DNA of 64,000 bases from positions 1 through 64,000 of the forward strand of contig JABDBQ010000004.1 of NCBI GenBank assembly GCA_013288555.1. The letters are read 5' to 3'. Of the stretch, positions 8,082 through 15,734 are shown in pieces. The notes below the pieces were generated by a model that searched no databases, was not told where the DNA came from, and saw only the letters and a program-made list of their open reading frames with translations. Every line of letters begins with the position of its first letter. The stretch's first letter is position 1. The stretch comes from Bacteroidota bacterium. Its GTDB lineage: Bacteria; Bacteroidota; Bacteroidia; CAILMK01. A program made the position numbers and the translations under genes.

Positions 8082-8690
8082 TTATGATTCAGTTTCAGCC
8101 TGTGAATATTCTTCACCACTCCATTCCTCATATAGATTTTCAATGAGATGTGCTTGTATTGCCGGAGCTTCATAAAGACCTTTTTCTTTTCTTTGCCTTA
8201 GCCCCTCATATAAAGATACTGCACAGGCAACAGATACATTAAGACTGGGAATCATTCCCATCATCGGGATAATAAAATTTCCGTCTGCAAAGTCAAGCAA
8301 TTCATCTGATACACCGGCATGTTCATTGCCAAATGCCAGGGCAACCTGACTCGAAAGCTCAAGATCATATAAACTATGCGCATTAGCAGACAAATGCGTC
8401 GCATATATCAAAAAACCATTTGATTTTAAGGTATTTACGCAATCCGCAACTGTATTAAAATAATGAACTTTAACCCATTTTCGGGCGGAAGCTGATGATT
8501 TTTTGCCCAGTTTTTTTTTCAACACGTCGCGCGTATTTATCACATAAACTTCCATGATCCCGACAGCATCACAGGTTCTGAGTATTGCGGATATATTATG
8601 AGGATCGTGAATATTCTCCAGGACAACAGTGAGCCCGGGCTGGCGTTTGGAAATAACGTCTTTGAATTTTTTCTCTCTGGCAGGGGTCAT
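8082..8690 (-). CDS. trmH: TrmH-type tRNA 2'-O-methyltransferase (SPOUT)
   Basis: 202 residues. All three SPOUT/SpoU motifs are present and close to E. coli TrmH: NIHDPHNISAILRTCDAVG (motif 1, with the catalytic Arg), ALAFGNEHAGVS (motif 2) and IPMMGMIPSLNVSVACAV (motif 3, knot). The predicted reaction is SAM-dependent methylation of G18 in the tRNA D-loop. It is shorter than E. coli TrmH at the C-terminus, as in many non-enterobacterial homologues. Separated by 34 bp from the enoyl-CoA hydratase upstream. Confidence 0.9.
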   Translation of the reverse strand: MTPAREKKFKDVISKRQPGLTVVLENIHDPHNISAILRTCDAVGIMEVYVINTRDVLKKKLGKKSSASARKWVKVHYFNTVADCVNTLKSNGFLIYATHLSANAHSLYDLELSSQVALAFGNEHAGVSDELLDFADGNFIIPMMGMIPSLNVSVACAVSLYEGLRQRKEKGLYEAPAIQAHLIENLYEEWSGEEYSQAETES

Positions 8691-8724
8691 TGTTCTCGAT
8701 TAGAAATTGAAAGAAATTGAGCTA

Positions 8725-9504
8725 TTATCTACCTTTAAATTCAGGCTTTCGCTTTTCATTAAAGGCATTGACACCTTCCCTGTAGTCTTCGCTGTTTCCA
8801 GCTATTTCCTGGCAATAAGCCTCATATTCAAGCATGGTATCCAGATCAGAATTGAAGGATTTGTTCATCATTTTTTTCATAAGGCCTACTGCTTTGGTTG
8901 GGGCATTGCGGTAAAAGCTCACCACAGCCTCAACAGCATTGTCAAGCTCTTCTGCAGGAACTACTTTGCTAATCATTCCCCATTCAAATGCTTGTGCTGC
9001 CATTACCTTGCTACCCATTGTGGCTAGTTCGAATGCTTTCTGGTTGCCTACAACACGTGGAAGAAAATAAGAAGATCCTGAATCCAGGACTAGTCCAACG
9101 TTTATAAAAATTTCTATAAGAGATGCATTTTCTGAAGCAATGATCATATCAGACGCCAGGGCCAATGAACATCCTGCGCCGGCTGCTACGCCATTCAAAC
9201 GGCAGATAATTGGTTTTGGCATGGTTCGCATGGCCCTTATCATGGGATTATAACGCTTGTCGATGGAATCCCGCAATGAACGGTTTTCTTTTTGAGCAAT
9301 GTCTTTAAGGTCCTGACCCGAGCAAAATGCCTTGCCTGCTCCTGTCAATACAACAACCCGTACCTCATCATTCCGGGTGGCCTCTTTCAAGGCATCCTGG
9401 AGGGCATAACTCAGCTCGTCATCAAAGGCATTGAATACATCAGGCCTGTTTAGTGTTATATAGCAGGTCCTGTTTTTTATTTCAACAATAATACAATCGG
9501 GCAT
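8725..9504 (-). CDS. Enoyl-CoA hydratase/isomerase, PaaG-like
   Basis: 259 residues of the crotonase superfamily. Visible are the CoA/oxyanion-hole motif AFCSGQDLKDI, the second oxyanion segment NGVAAGAGCSLALASD, and LVLDSGSSYFLPRVVG, in which the Asp matches the catalytic position of PaaG-type isomerases; the usual hydratase Glu pair is not evident. This points to 1,2-epoxyphenylacetyl-CoA isomerase-like or a related enoyl-CoA isomerase chemistry. I chose the Met at 9504 because the 12 residues before it do not fit the family. No other phenylacetate genes are nearby, so the pathway is uncertain. Confidence 0.85.
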   Translation of the reverse strand: MPDCIIVEIKNRTCYITLNRPDVFNAFDDELSYALQDALKEATRNDEVRVVVLTGAGKAFCSGQDLKDIAQKENRSLRDSIDKRYNPMIRAMRTMPKPIICRLNGVAAGAGCSLALASDMIIASENASLIEIFINVGLVLDSGSSYFLPRVVGNQKAFELATMGSKVMAAQAFEWGMISKVVPAEELDNAVEAVVSFYRNAPTKAVGLMKKMMNKSFNSDLDTMLEYEAYCQEIAGNSEDYREGVNAFNEKRKPEFKGR

Positions 9505-9558
9505 ATCAAATAATGTTTGCAACCGGAAACATTCCGGCAATGTTAAAAGAATCTAAGC

Positions 9559-10623
9559 CTATTTTTCTATTTTTTTCAATACAAACTTTTCTTTTTTGAT
9601 GTCCCATACTACTGAATATAGCTTGCAAGGAAGGTTTTCTTCTTGAATAACGATGCTCCCGTCGTCGGGGGAAATCTGGTAAGTAATAGCTTTTTTAAGG
9701 TTGGCATCATTGTCTTCATAATTATGGGAATTATAAAGCTCAAGGTCCTTGTATTCTTTTTTATAAGCAGATTTCAACCTGTCAATCACAAACTTATAAT
9801 CAACCTGCGGATAATATTCTTCTGTGGCATCTCTCCAGCCTCCTGCCGTTTTTGAATAAAACTGCAGTGTTCCTGAACATATCCCGTTAGGGCAATCAGA
9901 TTGCTCTACTGCCATAACAAGGTTGCCATTGGTCATTTTATAAACCTGCATACGGGTATATTTGGTATCGCCCGGTTTCTGAAGCATTAAATATCCTTTG
10001 TCAATATCTTTAAACCTGATAATCTGTTTCCGCATGGTATTATCATCTTTTATTTTAACACGGTGCAACTCATCCGTTGGGCTTTCTGATTGTTTATAAT
10101 CCATAAACTCCTTAACAACAGGCAGATATTCTATGGGGAACTTATAATACAAAGCTTCAACGCCTTTTGGTGTTGCCGCTTCTATTTCAGCTGCTTCTGC
10201 ATCCGCTTTTTTCTTTTCTGCAGCAGTCATTGGCTTTGGTTTTGGTGCAGGTTTGGGTTTTGCAACAGGCGTTTTTGAATAACTTTTACTTCCGGATGCC
10301 GATTTGGAGCCAGGCGCAGATTTTCCCTTTATTCCTGGTTTTGAACTTACTGATGAATCCGAACCGTTAGCGCCTTTATTATCTGAGGCTGATTCTGCAT
10401 CTTCCTGCGCAGCTTTGGCATTAGCTGATTTATAATCAAATTTCCCACCACCTGATTTGTCGGCATCGTTATCTTCATTCGTAGCTTTTTGATTTACAGT
10501 ACTGTCCTTTTTTACTGCAGAACTATCAGTTGTTGCAGTTTTTTTCTTCTTTTTTAAAGAAACCTGGGCAGAAACGCTTGCGCTGATCGTCAACGCCAGC
10601 AAACATATAATAATTCTTCGCAT
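9559..10623 (-). CDS. Secreted protein with Lys/Ser/Ala-rich region, unknown
   Basis: 354 residues. Signal peptide IIICLLALTISASVSAQ is followed by a low-complexity Lys/Ser/Asn/Ala stretch (about 22-145, with KPKPAPKPKPM) and a folded C-terminal part (about 150-354) with alternating beta-type hydrophobics and one likely disulfide segment (SDCPNGICSGTLQFYS). Likely envelope-associated. It was not recognised as a named family. The basic linker could contact peptidoglycan or nucleic acid, but that is speculation. A plausible promoter is at 10643-10670. Confidence 0.75.
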   Translation of the reverse strand: MRRIIICLLALTISASVSAQVSLKKKKKTATTDSSAVKKDSTVNQKATNEDNDADKSGGGKFDYKSANAKAAQEDAESASDNKGANGSDSSVSSKPGIKGKSAPGSKSASGSKSYSKTPVAKPKPAPKPKPMTAAEKKKADAEAAEIEAATPKGVEALYYKFPIEYLPVVKEFMDYKQSESPTDELHRVKIKDDNTMRKQIIRFKDIDKGYLMLQKPGDTKYTRMQVYKMTNGNLVMAVEQSDCPNGICSGTLQFYSKTAGGWRDATEEYYPQVDYKFVIDRLKSAYKKEYKDLELYNSHNYEDNDANLKKAITYQISPDDGSIVIQEENLPCKLYSVVWDIKKEKFVLKKIEK

Positions 10624-10642
10624 CTTTAATCGTTAATTTTAG

Positions 10643-10670
10643 CAAAGTTAACAGAAATTCGCAATTCAAA
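10643..10670 (-). promoter_or_regulatory. Promoter of the 9559-10623 gene
   Basis: On the minus strand TTTG (10667-10670), 16 nt, then TAACTTTG (10643-10650), matching the Bacteroidota consensus. It is about 20 bp before the ATG. Confidence 0.5.
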
Positions 10671-10718
10671 ACATAGGCACCATGACCCCTTTTTTTGTAA
10701 ATTATAAATAATATCCTG

Positions 10719-11570
10719 ATGATACTCATAGCTGATAGCGGATCTACAAAAACCTCCTGGGTTTTAACAGGCGAAAACGATCAGAAACTTGAGTTTCAGA
10801 CTCAGGGTTTTAATCCATACATACAGTCCAAAGACCAGATCGCTGCTATATTAAGTAATGAGGTGATTCCAAAGATTGATAACTTTAGCATATCAAATAT
10901 CTATTTTTATGGAGCAGGTTGCTCTTCCTATGAAAACAAGTCTATTATGTATAATAGTTTCAAAAATTGTTTCGCGAATTCAGAAATTGAAATTGAGCAC
11001 GACCTGATGGGTGCAGCCAGGGCATTATGGTTTAATACAGAAGGGATCGTTGGAATATTGGGTACCGGCTCCAATTCTTGTGTATATGACGGGGATAAGA
11101 TTGTTGACAGCGTGCCAAGCCTTGGTTTTATTCTTGGAGATGAAGGGAGTGGAGCCTATATGGGCAAAAAGTTATTACGTGATTTTCTATACTTTAAAAT
11201 GCCTGAATCTATTCATAAAAAAATTTATGCTACATTCGGACTTGACGACAAGATGATATTAGATCAGGTATATAAAAAAGAAAATCCGAACCGCTGGCTT
11301 GCTGGTTTTTCAACTTTTATTTCAGAAAATATACATGAGGATTATTGCAATGAACTTGTAGAGCAGAGCATGAGAGATTATTTTGAAGCACATATTTCTC
11401 AGTATCCGGGCTTTCGTGATTTGCCTTTTGGGGTGGTTGGTTCCATTGGCTATGTGTACAGGAAACAGCTGGAAAAAATATCATCGGAATACAGCGTAAA
11501 CCTGAAAAAGCTTATAAAATCCCCAATAGATGAACTGGTTATATATCACTTAACCCGAAAAGAAAATTAA
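10719..11570 (+). CDS. N-acetylglucosamine kinase-like ATPase (BadF/BadG family)
   Basis: 283 residues with the ASKHA fold: phosphate-1 loop IADSGSTKTSWVL at the N-terminus, phosphate-2 loop GIVGILGTGSNSCVYDG near residue 110, and LGDEGSGAYMGKKLL following it. Family members phosphorylate GlcNAc or related amino sugars. The gene overlaps functionally and almost physically with murQ (1-bp gap), which suggests it feeds amino sugars from peptidoglycan turnover into metabolism. MurNAc or GlcNAc substrate cannot be separated from the sequence. Confidence 0.85.
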   Translation: MILIADSGSTKTSWVLTGENDQKLEFQTQGFNPYIQSKDQIAAILSNEVIPKIDNFSISNIYFYGAGCSSYENKSIMYNSFKNCFANSEIEIEHDLMGAARALWFNTEGIVGILGTGSNSCVYDGDKIVDSVPSLGFILGDEGSGAYMGKKLLRDFLYFKMPESIHKKIYATFGLDDKMILDQVYKKENPNRWLAGFSTFISENIHEDYCNELVEQSMRDYFEAHISQYPGFRDLPFGVVGSIGYVYRKQLEKISSEYSVNLKKLIKSPIDELVIYHLTRKEN

Positions 11571-11571
11571 T

Positions 11572-12408
11572 ATGTTTCAAGAAGAAAGAACGACTGAATC
11601 TGATTCTAATTATCATGATCTTGAGCATATGGATACCCTTACGCTGCTCAATAATATCAATACAGAAGATAAGTCTGTCCCGGTTTCAGTTTCCAGATCT
11701 ATGAGGCAGATACAGATTCTTGTCGATTCGGTTTATGAAAAATTAAGTGACGGAGGTCGTTTGTTTTATATCGGGTCAGGCACGAGTGGCAGGCTTGGTA
11801 TTGTTGATGCCTCAGAATGCCCTCCCACTTTTGGTGTAAGTCATGATATTGTTATCGGCCTGATTGCCGGAGGAGATGATGCCATCAGAAAAGCAAGTGA
11901 AGGGTCCGAAGATGACATGGATGCCGCCTGGAAAGATCTTAAAAAATATCAGATCAGCGGTAAAGACTTTGTAGTTGGCATCTCGGCATCTGGTACCACA
12001 CCCTACGTACTGGGAGGTTTGAAAGATTGCAGGCATCACGGCATTAAGACAGGATGCATCGTATGCAATAATAACAGCCCAATAGCCGGTTTTGCAGATT
12101 GTCCTGTGGAAATTGTAGTAGGCCCTGAATTTGTAACAGGAAGCACCCGTATGAAAGCAGGGACGGCTCAGAAACTGGTATTAAATATGTTAACCACGGC
12201 TGTAATGATAAAACTTGGCCGGGTGAAGGACAATAAAATGGTGGACATGATGCTTACCAATAAAAAACTGGTGGAACGTGGAACCCGAATGCTCATGAAT
12301 TTGTACAAATGGGAATACGATTATGCCAAAGAATCTCTTTTAAAATTTGGCAATGTTCGTGCTGTAATAGATAAAACAGAAGCGGAGAAAGAAAAACCAG
12401 GGCATTAA
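11572..12408 (+). CDS. murQ: N-acetylmuramic acid 6-phosphate etherase
   Basis: 278 residues with a SIS (sugar isomerase) fold. The MurQ signature is clear: FYIGSGTSGRLGIVDASECP near residues 64-83, VGISASGTTPYVLGGL, and EFVTGSTRMKAGTAQKLVLN around 182-201. The enzyme cleaves the lactyl ether of MurNAc-6-phosphate to give GlcNAc-6-phosphate and D-lactate in cell-wall recycling. It is in an operon with the upstream sugar kinase (1-bp gap) and a downstream conserved unknown (15-bp gap). Confidence 0.95.
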   Translation: MFQEERTTESDSNYHDLEHMDTLTLLNNINTEDKSVPVSVSRSMRQIQILVDSVYEKLSDGGRLFYIGSGTSGRLGIVDASECPPTFGVSHDIVIGLIAGGDDAIRKASEGSEDDMDAAWKDLKKYQISGKDFVVGISASGTTPYVLGGLKDCRHHGIKTGCIVCNNNSPIAGFADCPVEIVVGPEFVTGSTRMKAGTAQKLVLNMLTTAVMIKLGRVKDNKMVDMMLTNKKLVERGTRMLMNLYKWEYDYAKESLLKFGNVRAVIDKTEAEKEKPGH

Positions 12409-12423
12409 AATTCTGAAACTCAT

Positions 12424-12990
12424 ATGCATGAAATAGAACCTCATTTCAACTGGCGGGATTATTATACAGCTGAACATGATAAGCGGTCCCCGTTTTATAA
12501 GAGAACATATAGCGAGTTTTATTTCACCAATTCAGTATACGATCATTATATACATCCGCAATGGGATGAGATAGGGTCTCCTACTTTGTATATCAAGATA
12601 TTATATGCTGATTACAAAGAAGGTTTTACCATTATTGAACTTATCGGAGAATGGAATGATGCCATTTCAAATGATATCATGTTTTTAAAGCGCGAAGTTT
12701 TAGATCCTATGATTGATAATGGGATTAATAAGTTTATCCTGATTGGTGAAAATGTGTTGAATTTCCATTACGAAGGTGACGATTATTATGAAGAGTGGTT
12801 CCAGGATATTGAGGATGGATGGATTGCGGCCATAAATTTCCAGGAACATGTTTTCCGGGAATTCAGAACCCACAGAGTTGATTATTATTTTAATTTTGGC
12901 GGCGAACTTGATGATCTTCCCTGGCGTACCATGACACCCATGGGTCTTTATAATAAAGTCAAATCTATCCTTGAAAAAAGGCTGACCTGA
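12424..12990 (+). CDS. Conserved unknown in the murQ operon
   Basis: 188 residues, acidic and aromatic-rich, with no signal peptide or membrane helix, so cytosolic. It contains a Rossmann-like alternation in the middle (FTIIELIGEWNDAISNDI, DNGINKFILIGENVLNFHYEG) and an unusual DDYYEEWFQDIEDGW segment. Not recognised. It starts 15 bp after murQ and reads the same way, so a link to amino-sugar recycling is possible but unproven. Confidence 0.75.
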   Translation: MHEIEPHFNWRDYYTAEHDKRSPFYKRTYSEFYFTNSVYDHYIHPQWDEIGSPTLYIKILYADYKEGFTIIELIGEWNDAISNDIMFLKREVLDPMIDNGINKFILIGENVLNFHYEGDDYYEEWFQDIEDGWIAAINFQEHVFREFRTHRVDYYFNFGGELDDLPWRTMTPMGLYNKVKSILEKRLT

Positions 12991-13002
12991 GTTTGCTTTA
13001 TT

Positions 13003-13341
13003 TCAAATTCTAATAGAATAATATTTCTTAGCCGTGCCTTTCATTGTAATCAGGTATTTAAGCACAAGCTCTGATTTTCTGCTGTCAATACCAGCTTTTT
13101 TTGCCATCTTCGGCATTATTTTTTCTACTTCTGCCGCAGATACCCTAAATGGTCTTTGAGGGCTATGGCATTTGACACAGTTTCTTTCAAATATAGTTTT
13201 ACCTTCGGTGAGATCGGCAAGGGTCAGGCCCGGATACTTAGCTGATCCATGTTCAACATCAGTTTTCGATGGTGCTACGATTTTATACGATGCACAGGCA
13301 GTGAGGCCAATAGCCAAAAATGCAATAATTGTTTTTTTCAT
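13003..13341 (-). CDS. Small c-type cytochrome lipoprotein
   Basis: 112 residues. Lipobox AIGLTAC (lipid Cys near 16), then a single heme c motif NCVKCHSPQRPF around residues 54-58, with candidate axial Met residues in KIMPKMAKKAG. Expected to be anchored to a membrane facing the periplasm and to carry one electron. It stands next to the C1 peptidase gene on the same strand (31-bp gap), but no redox complex genes are near. Confidence 0.85.
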   Translation of the reverse strand: MKKTIIAFLAIGLTACASYKIVAPSKTDVEHGSAKYPGLTLADLTEGKTIFERNCVKCHSPQRPFRVSAAEVEKIMPKMAKKAGIDSRKSELVLKYLITMKGTAKKYYSIRI

Positions 13342-13372
13342 GAGGTTTCCTGTTTAATAATTGACACAAGCA

Positions 13373-14533
13373 TCAAATACCGAGTTTCCTTGCTATTTCT
13401 CTTGGAATGGCTTTTTTATTCACCATTATCGCAGTTGTTTTTGCCAGAACATAAGATTCCGAAGCATAAAAATACCCTTTGTAATTGCTCATTTTTGTTC
13501 CCCAGCTGTTCTTTACGGTATAGAATTTATTTCCCAGCTGATCTTCAGCAGTTCCGGTTATCTGCATCCCATGGTCATCGCCGGTATTGTAATTGTCAAT
13601 TTCATGCTGGCGCCATTGAGGCGTGACCTCCATTTGTTTCATTGGGTTGTCTACAAAACTATCTCGCTTATCTTTAGCTATCGTATCCCAATTGACATCC
13701 GGCAATACAGCAACGCCCTTTTTGTAAGCGAATCCCGGTTCGCTTACATCTGCTCCCCATGCAATGGTATAGCCTTTGTCAATGGAATTATTCAAAATAT
13801 CCTTTATCCCTTCTAACGGAATATTATATATCAGATCACTATGCCAGTTGTCAGTTACATAATTTACAAACTGGCCATAAATAGGTTCATCTGTAACCGA
13901 GGTGAGTTCTATATAATCATCCGGGTCAAGGCCAAGCATATCCGCAAATGTTTTTGCTGTATATTCTTTTCCTTTATATGGAAATTTTTCAGGTATTTTA
14001 CCAAGATAAGCATCCAAAACGCCATTTACCGCGTCTTTCCAATAGGGGCTGAGTTGTCCGTCGGGATTTTTGATGACGGCGTCGAGCAACCCCTTCAGAA
14101 CGGCCTCAAGTTCAAAAAGTTTTGGCTTACCAGATAATTCAAAATTACCTGGATAAGCATCATATGGCATGGCACCATATTCTTTGTATATCCTCAATAC
14201 ATCATGCGCTTCGCCACCCTGGCCCCAACTCATGGCGCCATGCATTTTCACGTACCAGATGGCTTTTTCTTCATAATCCTTTCTTACAAAAAACATTTCT
14301 GACAGATCAATTTCGCCTTTCCCTTTTCGGAGTAATTCTGACTCAAGGAATGAACTTGTTGAAAAATCCCAGCAGGTTCCACTATGATACTGATCCCTGA
14401 CAGGTGAAGCGTCAAGGCGCTTTATGTCTTTGATTGCATATTTTGTGCCCTTAACCTGCGCCTGCATTGCAGGAATTGATAGTAGGAATAAACTGCCTGC
14501 AAATAAATATTTTATGGTTCTCAACGCTGTCAT
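13373..14533 (-). CDS. Secreted C1 (papain/bleomycin hydrolase-like) cysteine peptidase
   Basis: 386 residues. The ATG at 14533 gives a signal peptide (IKYLFAGSLFLLSIPAMQAQ); the in-frame start at 14587 adds 18 residues that spoil it. The papain triad is visible: Cys in HSGTCWDFSTSSFLESE, His in GDDHGMQITG and Asn in YTVKNSWGTK. The domain layout with a long insert between Cys and His resembles the bleomycin hydrolase/aminopeptidase C branch, but with export. The preferred substrate is unknown. Confidence 0.88.
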   Translation of the reverse strand: MTALRTIKYLFAGSLFLLSIPAMQAQVKGTKYAIKDIKRLDASPVRDQYHSGTCWDFSTSSFLESELLRKGKGEIDLSEMFFVRKDYEEKAIWYVKMHGAMSWGQGGEAHDVLRIYKEYGAMPYDAYPGNFELSGKPKLFELEAVLKGLLDAVIKNPDGQLSPYWKDAVNGVLDAYLGKIPEKFPYKGKEYTAKTFADMLGLDPDDYIELTSVTDEPIYGQFVNYVTDNWHSDLIYNIPLEGIKDILNNSIDKGYTIAWGADVSEPGFAYKKGVAVLPDVNWDTIAKDKRDSFVDNPMKQMEVTPQWRQHEIDNYNTGDDHGMQITGTAEDQLGNKFYTVKNSWGTKMSNYKGYFYASESYVLAKTTAIMVNKKAIPREIARKLGI

Positions 14534-14584
14534 AATGAAATAGCCTTTTAATAATTTATAATTCTCAAAAAAAACAAATCGCCG

Positions 14585-14613
14585 CAAAGGTATAGTTTAA
14601 ACATGTAATCAAA
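14585..14613 (-). promoter_or_regulatory. Promoter of the C1 peptidase gene
   Basis: On the minus strand TTTG (14610-14613), 17 nt, then TACCTTTG (14585-14592), a full match to the Bacteroidota consensus; about 50 bp before the ATG. Confidence 0.6.
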
Positions 14614-14700
14614 ATGAAATTGAAAAATGGTTGATAAAAGAATCCTGATCTGAACATGATTTCAGTTTGTTCTTTATTTCTCCTTACCTTCGTTAGGCAA

Positions 14701-15438
14701 ATGCAGTTTTTCAAATCAGTTTTCGGTTTTATTTTTGCCATTCTTGCAGGTCTGCTGATCATCATTTCCCTCATTATTGTTACGCTCATTTATGCGATCA
14801 TACTTCGTTTTGGAGGAGTAAATGCCGTTCAGATAGCAAATAAACTTTCGAAGATATGGGCACATTATGTTTTGTTTTGTAGCGGTGCCCGGCTCAAAGT
14901 CTTTGGCAAAGATCTTATTCGGCCAAAGGAAACTTATGTGTTTGTGAGTAACCATCGGAGTTATCTTGATATTCCAGTTTGTGCCATCGCAACTGATAAT
15001 ACATTTAAATTCCTTGCAAAAGACGAACTTGGGAAAGCCCCTTTTCTAGGTTATATCATCCGTACATTATACATTACTGTCAAACGCCAGAGCGTGAGAG
15101 ACAGGGTGATGAGCCTCAAAAAGATGGAATCAGAGCTAAAACAGGGAGTTTCAGTTTTTTTATATCCTGAAGGAAGCAGGAATAAAACAAATGAGCTGCT
15201 TACAGAATTTCTCGATGGAGCCTTTACGGTTGCTATAAATACAGGTACTCCTATTGCCGTGTGCACTATTTACGACACCCGGAAAATATTGCAACCAGGG
15301 AATCTTTTCAAACTCATACCAGGAAAGGTAAATGCCTGGTGGGAGCAACCTATCGAAACAAAAGGAATGACCAAAAAGGATATTCCTGCTCTTAAGGAAA
15401 AAGTACGTGGCTTAATGGAAAAGCGGATCCAAGGTTAG
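14701..15438 (+). CDS. plsC: 1-acyl-sn-glycerol-3-phosphate acyltransferase
   Basis: 245 residues of the PlsC family, which acylates lysophosphatidic acid to phosphatidic acid at the inner membrane. An N-terminal hydrophobic region with one or two helices (about 4-35) precedes motif I VSNHRSYLDIPV (His and Asp catalytic), and motif III FLYPEGSRNKT follows. The ATG at 14701 was chosen because the upstream 15 residues overlap the promoter-like TACCTTCG at 14685-14692. Related acyltransferases also serve ornithine lipids, so substrate is not certain. Confidence 0.88.
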   Translation: MQFFKSVFGFIFAILAGLLIIISLIIVTLIYAIILRFGGVNAVQIANKLSKIWAHYVLFCSGARLKVFGKDLIRPKETYVFVSNHRSYLDIPVCAIATDNTFKFLAKDELGKAPFLGYIIRTLYITVKRQSVRDRVMSLKKMESELKQGVSVFLYPEGSRNKTNELLTEFLDGAFTVAINTGTPIAVCTIYDTRKILQPGNLFKLIPGKVNAWWEQPIETKGMTKKDIPALKEKVRGLMEKRIQG

Positions 15439-15446
15439 CTTGAAAA

Positions 15447-15599
15447 TTATATCCTTCTTCCGCTGATAAGACGGAATAATATCGCAATGATGGCAAGGAC
15501 AAGTAATATATGTATCAGTCCACCGACGCTGTAAAAAAATACACCAATGGCCCATCCGATAATGAGTATAACAGCGATAATGTATAAAATGCCTCCCAT
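15447..15599 (-). CDS. lmo0937-type small membrane protein (DUF5670)
   Basis: 50 residues, starting MGGILYIIAVILIIGWAIG and ending RLISGRRI. Two hydrophobic helices (about 3-20 and 27-43) with a Gly-Gly turn and a basic tail match the short lmo0937/DUF5670 family, which is widespread and often stress-induced; the exact role is unknown. The stop is at 15447, convergent with plsC, 8 bp away. Confidence 0.85.
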   Translation of the reverse strand: MGGILYIIAVILIIGWAIGVFFYSVGGLIHILLVLAIIAILFRLISGRRI

Positions 15600-15682
15600 A
15601 ATTTTTCTTATTTAAGTTTATTAATTATTATAGTAAGGAATGAACCATGCAAGTTGTTCAAAATATTAAAAATAAATAAAAC

Positions 15683-15712
15683 AAAAAAGGGGACATAGGC
15701 CCCCTTTTTTGT
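15683..15712 (-). terminator. Terminator of the gliding-type surface protein gene
   Basis: Perfect 10-bp stem AAAAAAGGGG (15683-15692) / CCCCTTTTTT (15701-15710), with an 8-nt loop. It works in either direction and sits just after the stop at 15735. Confidence 0.85.
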
Positions 15713-15734
15713 TAAGATTTTATTGAAAGAATGT